DNA from: Saprospiraceae bacterium | GTDB taxonomy: Bacteria > Bacteroidota > Bacteroidia > Chitinophagales > Saprospiraceae | Direction of reading: 5' to 3' | Assembly: GCA_947441325.1 (NCBI GenBank) | Contig: CANETR010000085.1 | Location: 1-7,452 of the forward strand | DNA: 7,452 bases | Shown: one piece after another, positions 5,392 to 7,452 of the stretch | How the letters are laid out: every line of letters begins with the position of its first letter | Position numbering within the stretch: the stretch's first letter is position 1 | Translations under genes and position numbers: made by a program | The notes under the pieces: model-generated | Database searches by the model: none | Told to the model about the DNA's origin: nothing | What the model saw: the letters and a program-made list of their open reading frames with translations, nothing else

Positions 5392-6483
5392 TCAAAAGTC
5401 AAATTTTAATTGCACCCATTCCTCTGTTTCATCATCTACATTTTTTTGAAGATTAGAAGCCGAAAGTCCCAGTAGCCTGATATTTTCATACAAGCCATTG
5501 CTCTCTTGTAAGAGTGCTAAAGCCGTTTCTAAAATTTCTTCCTGTTCTATAAAATAATAATCCCTTGATCTGCTCCGGGTCATAATTTGAAAGTCACCTG
5601 TTTTGATTTTCAAGGTAATCGTTCTGCCAAAGTTGTCAGCTTTTTTTAATCTCGCGTAAAACCTTGGGACTAGCATAGCTAATACATTTTCAATCTCAAA
5701 AGCATCGGAGATATTTTCCTCGAGGGTTCTTTCTATGCCTAGTGATTTTCTTTTTCTGTCATTTTTAACAGGTCGATTATCGACACCTCTTACGATATCG
5801 TAATAAAACAACCCTACTTTCACGAATCTTTTAGCTAGTGCTATTTTTGACCAGTTTTTCAGGTCAGCTCCTTTAAAAATACCGTAATGATGCATTTTAT
5901 GGGCTGTAACCTTTCCCACTCCATAAAATTTTTCAATCGGCAGTTCCTCCAGGAATTTTTCAGCTTTTTCGGGATGAATGAGCGTGAGTCCGTTGGGTTT
6001 ATTCAAATCGGAAGCCACCTTTGCTAAAAACTTACAATATGAAATACCAGCAGAGCAGCTCAATGAAGTCTCATTCCAGATATCTTCCTTTATTTTTTTT
6101 GCCAATTCCATGGCCAAGGGTTCAGCCATTTTATTTTCAGTAACATCCAAAAAAGCTTCATCCAGAGAGAGGGGCTCCACCAGGTCGGTGTATCTTAAAA
6201 AAATATTATGCACAGCGTCGGATGCTTCTTTGTATGCCTGAAAACGTGGCTTTACAAAAATAAGCTGAGGGCAAAGTTGTTTGGCTTTCCAGCCTGGCAT
6301 TGCCGACTTAACACCAAAAACTCTGGCTTCATAACTTGCGGTGGTTGTCACTCCCCTATGCTCTCCGCCGCCTACTGCAATTGGCTTTCCGCGCAATTCA
6401 GGAAAATCGCGCTGTTCGACTGAAGCAAAAAATGCATCCATATCAATATGAATTATTTTGCGCTGAGTCTGTTTTAACGACAT
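5392..6483 (-). CDS. dinB: DNA polymerase IV (Y-family translesion polymerase)
   Basis: This 363-residue protein is full length for DinB. The palm carries IIHIDMDAFFASVEQ with Asp14 as a metal ligand and Phe19 at the steric-gate position. LSLDEAFLDV (105-114) supplies Asp108 and Glu109, the other catalytic acids. SCSAGISYCKFLAKVASDLNKPNG is the conserved nucleotide/DNA-contact segment, and LPIEKFYGVGKVTAHKMHHYGI is the thumb helix-hairpin-helix. The little-finger domain follows (about 240-345). The C-terminus ends QLKFDF, which fits the beta-clamp-binding motif of Y-family polymerases. It extends mismatched or damaged templates at the fork with low fidelity. Its start overlaps the end of the upstream membrane protein gene by 41 bases, so translational coupling is likely. 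I saw no SOS-box-like dyad in the coding overlap; damage control, if any, would act on a promoter further upstream. Confidence 0.97.
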   Translation of the reverse strand: MSLKQTQRKIIHIDMDAFFASVEQRDFPELRGKPIAVGGGEHRGVTTTASYEARVFGVKSAMPGWKAKQLCPQLIFVKPRFQAYKEASDAVHNIFLRYTDLVEPLSLDEAFLDVTENKMAEPLAMELAKKIKEDIWNETSLSCSAGISYCKFLAKVASDLNKPNGLTLIHPEKAEKFLEELPIEKFYGVGKVTAHKMHHYGIFKGADLKNWSKIALAKRFVKVGLFYYDIVRGVDNRPVKNDRKRKSLGIERTLEENISDAFEIENVLAMLVPRFYARLKKADNFGRTITLKIKTGDFQIMTRSRSRDYYFIEQEEILETALALLQESNGLYENIRLLGLSASNLQKNVDDETEEWVQLKFDF

Positions 6484-7090
6484 TTTGGAGAGGAAGATTT
6501 TTCCCGATTAAAATTAAAATAGCTGCAATGCCTGTTAACACAAAAAGCAAGACAAAGCCATTCATAATTACGCTAAACAATCCGAATTTATCAACATTCA
6601 GGAAAGGATAAGGATATCCCAAGCCAAATGCGCCAATTAGCAATACCCAAACGAAGTAAATGGTCGGAAATATAAGCCAAGCTGCAATTTGTTTGTAAGA
6701 CAAATTTCCTTTATCGACAAATATAAGCCAGAAAATCAAATAAATCAGGGGGTTTACCCAATGAAAGAGCTCTGCCACCCACCATTGCAGTCCCTGCGGA
6801 TTCCAACTGTTCTGCAACATAACATGATAGACAATACACACAAAGCTTATGTAGGTTAACAGCGCCGTTTGAGTTGAAGTTTTTTTCCAAAAATTCGAAT
6901 CGGCAAATATCAACATCAGGTAACAAATCAAAAGCAGGAAATTGCTATTAATAGTAAAAAAAGTACTCAATTTAAAAACAGTATGAATACCTGATTCTTT
7001 AGCTGAAAAAGCAATATAAAACTGTAAGAGCAGCGCGATAAACTCAACGCCAACAGCTATATAGATATAATATTTTTTGTAGTCCTGCAC
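6443..7090 (-). CDS. Pr6Pr family (AIG1/FAR-17a-like) integral membrane protein
   Basis: This 215-residue protein has about six hydrophobic segments (about 8-28, 43-63, 75-93, 110-126, 134-157, 170-196). FFTINSN (44-50), YHVMLQ (88-93), ELFHWVNPLIY (107-117), PTIYFVWVLLIGAFG and YPYPFLNV (159-166) are typical of the Pr6Pr membrane family, which is related to eukaryotic AIG1/ADTRP. The human proteins are Thr/His-dependent hydrolases of fatty-acid esters. Thr46 and His110 are the natural candidates here, but that equivalence is inference. Bacterial function is unknown. The start is GTG at 7088-7090: no in-frame ATG lies between the upstream TAG and this codon, and the first membrane helix starts 7 residues later. 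An ATG overlapping the GTG is in another frame and soon stops. It lies directly after a probable terminator of the OmpA-like gene and overlaps dinB. Confidence 0.85.
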   Translation of the reverse strand: MQDYKKYYIYIAVGVEFIALLLQFYIAFSAKESGIHTVFKLSTFFTINSNFLLLICYLMLIFADSNFWKKTSTQTALLTYISFVCIVYHVMLQNSWNPQGLQWWVAELFHWVNPLIYLIFWLIFVDKGNLSYKQIAAWLIFPTIYFVWVLLIGAFGLGYPYPFLNVDKFGLFSVIMNGFVLLFVLTGIAAILILIGKNLPLQNVVKTDSAQNNSY

Positions 7091-7093
7091 ATT

Positions 7094-7126
7094 AAAAGAA
7101 AAGGCTGAAGACTAATGTCTAAAGCC
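7094..7126 (-). terminator. Probable terminator after the OmpA-like gene
   Basis: On the minus strand GGCT-TT-AGAC-ATTA-GTCT-TC-AGCC (7126 down to 7103) folds as two 4-bp stems separated by a 2x2 internal loop, followed by TTTTCTTTT (7102-7094). The internal loop makes it weaker than the other terminators here. It ends only 4 bases before the GTG of the membrane protein gene, so some read-through may supply that gene. Confidence 0.6.
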
Positions 7127-7142
7127 ATGTTGAAAGAATTAC

Positions 7143-7451
7143 TTAATCGTTGTCTGTATAAGGTTTCACCTCAGTATCATAGTTAATCTTCAGGTTATCA
7201 GTTCCGATTTTTGTCACAACAAACTCTACCCTTCTGTTAATCTGTCTTCCTTCGGGTGTTTCATTGGTCGCAACTGGTTTTTTCTCTCCAAACCCTTCAA
7301 AACTAAGGCGTTCTTTAGCAATTGCTCCCTGGCTGGTTAAATATTTATATACAGCTTCTGCGCGATTTTTAGAGAGGTTTATATTGTAATTATCGTCCCC
7401 TCTGTCATCGGTATGACCATGAATGGCAATTTCCATACTTGGGTATTTATT
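7143..7451 (-). CDS. OmpA-family C-terminal (peptidoglycan-binding) domain protein, 5' end outside window
   Basis: The last 102 residues of a protein are visible, running off the right edge; the frame is open through NKYPSMEI, so the Met there is internal rather than a start. The visible part is an OmpA_C domain: IAIHGHTDDRGDDNYN, then LSKNRAEAVYKYL, GFGEKKPVATNETPEGRQINRRVEFVV. The Asp of HTD and the Arg of LSKNRA are the residues that in this family hold the diaminopimelate of peptidoglycan. After the domain comes a polar, acidic tail of about 25 residues (ending PYTDND). The domain anchors the outer membrane to the cell wall, so the full protein is probably an outer-membrane or periplasmic protein. 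In Bacteroidota such domains often follow a beta-barrel, TPR or WD40-like part; which one is outside the view. Confidence 0.93.
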   Translation of the reverse strand, partial: NKYPSMEIAIHGHTDDRGDDNYNINLSKNRAEAVYKYLTSQGAIAKERLSFEGFGEKKPVATNETPEGRQINRRVEFVVTKIGTDNLKINYDTEVKPYTDND

Positions 7452-7452
7452 G

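Noticed and set aside
5978..6611. Three open frames on the plus strand opposite dinB and the start of the membrane protein gene
   Set aside because: They are antisense to conserved DinB motifs, and their translations show no recognisable motif and no upstream signals.
1..7452. CRISPR array, tRNA, rRNA, prophage, toxin-antitoxin or defence island
   Set aside because: No regularly spaced repeats, no cloverleaf or T-loop signature in the gaps, and no integrase, transposase, nuclease or antitoxin-like reading frames. All confident genes are housekeeping or envelope functions.

Overview
The window looks like ordinary chromosomal DNA of a member of the Bacteroidota. The support is: AT-rich intergenic DNA; start codons without Shine-Dalgarno sequences but with A/T-rich leaders; several upstream matches to the Bacteroidota -33/-7 promoter (TTTG - 19 nt - TAnnTTTG); a fused alpha+beta E1 dehydrogenase of a type common in this phylum; two secreted DUF1573 proteins; and an OmpA-C-domain protein. 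I see no phage genes, insertion sequences, integrases, CRISPR repeats, tRNAs or rRNAs.

Layout. (1) 1-166, plus strand: the last 54 residues of a probable shikimate kinase, followed by a strong bidirectional terminator (170-214). (2) 235-2649, minus strand: an 804-residue fused 2-oxoacid dehydrogenase E1 (ThDP-dependent), read toward the shikimate kinase end. (3) 2650-3006: a 357-base divergent intergenic region with promoter-like elements for both sides, including a near-consensus sigma-54-type site and two small dyads. (4) 3007-3420 and 3569-3973, plus strand: two tandem secreted DUF1573 paralogues, about 59% identical over their mature domains. A terminator separates them, and both have the same dyad AACTAA-N4-TTAGTT upstream. 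(5) 4101-4541, plus strand: a small heat shock protein (Hsp20) whose promoter spacer holds a perfect dyad, followed by a GAAA-tetraloop terminator. (6) 4594-7452, minus strand: TruC-type pseudouridine synthase, DNA polymerase IV (DinB), a Pr6Pr/AIG1-like membrane protein that overlaps dinB by 41 bases, and the C-terminal part of an OmpA-like protein cut off by the window edge.

The genes do not form one pathway. They are core metabolism (aromatic amino acids, 2-oxoacid oxidation), envelope functions (DUF1573, OmpA-like), proteostasis (Hsp20), tRNA modification (TruC) and translesion synthesis (DinB). The most interesting material is regulatory: the dyad shared by the two DUF1573 genes, the sigma-54-like site, the operator-like dyad in the hsp20 promoter, and a roughly 60-base imperfect inverted repeat between dinB and truC. 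I found no convincing evidence of a new multi-gene system.
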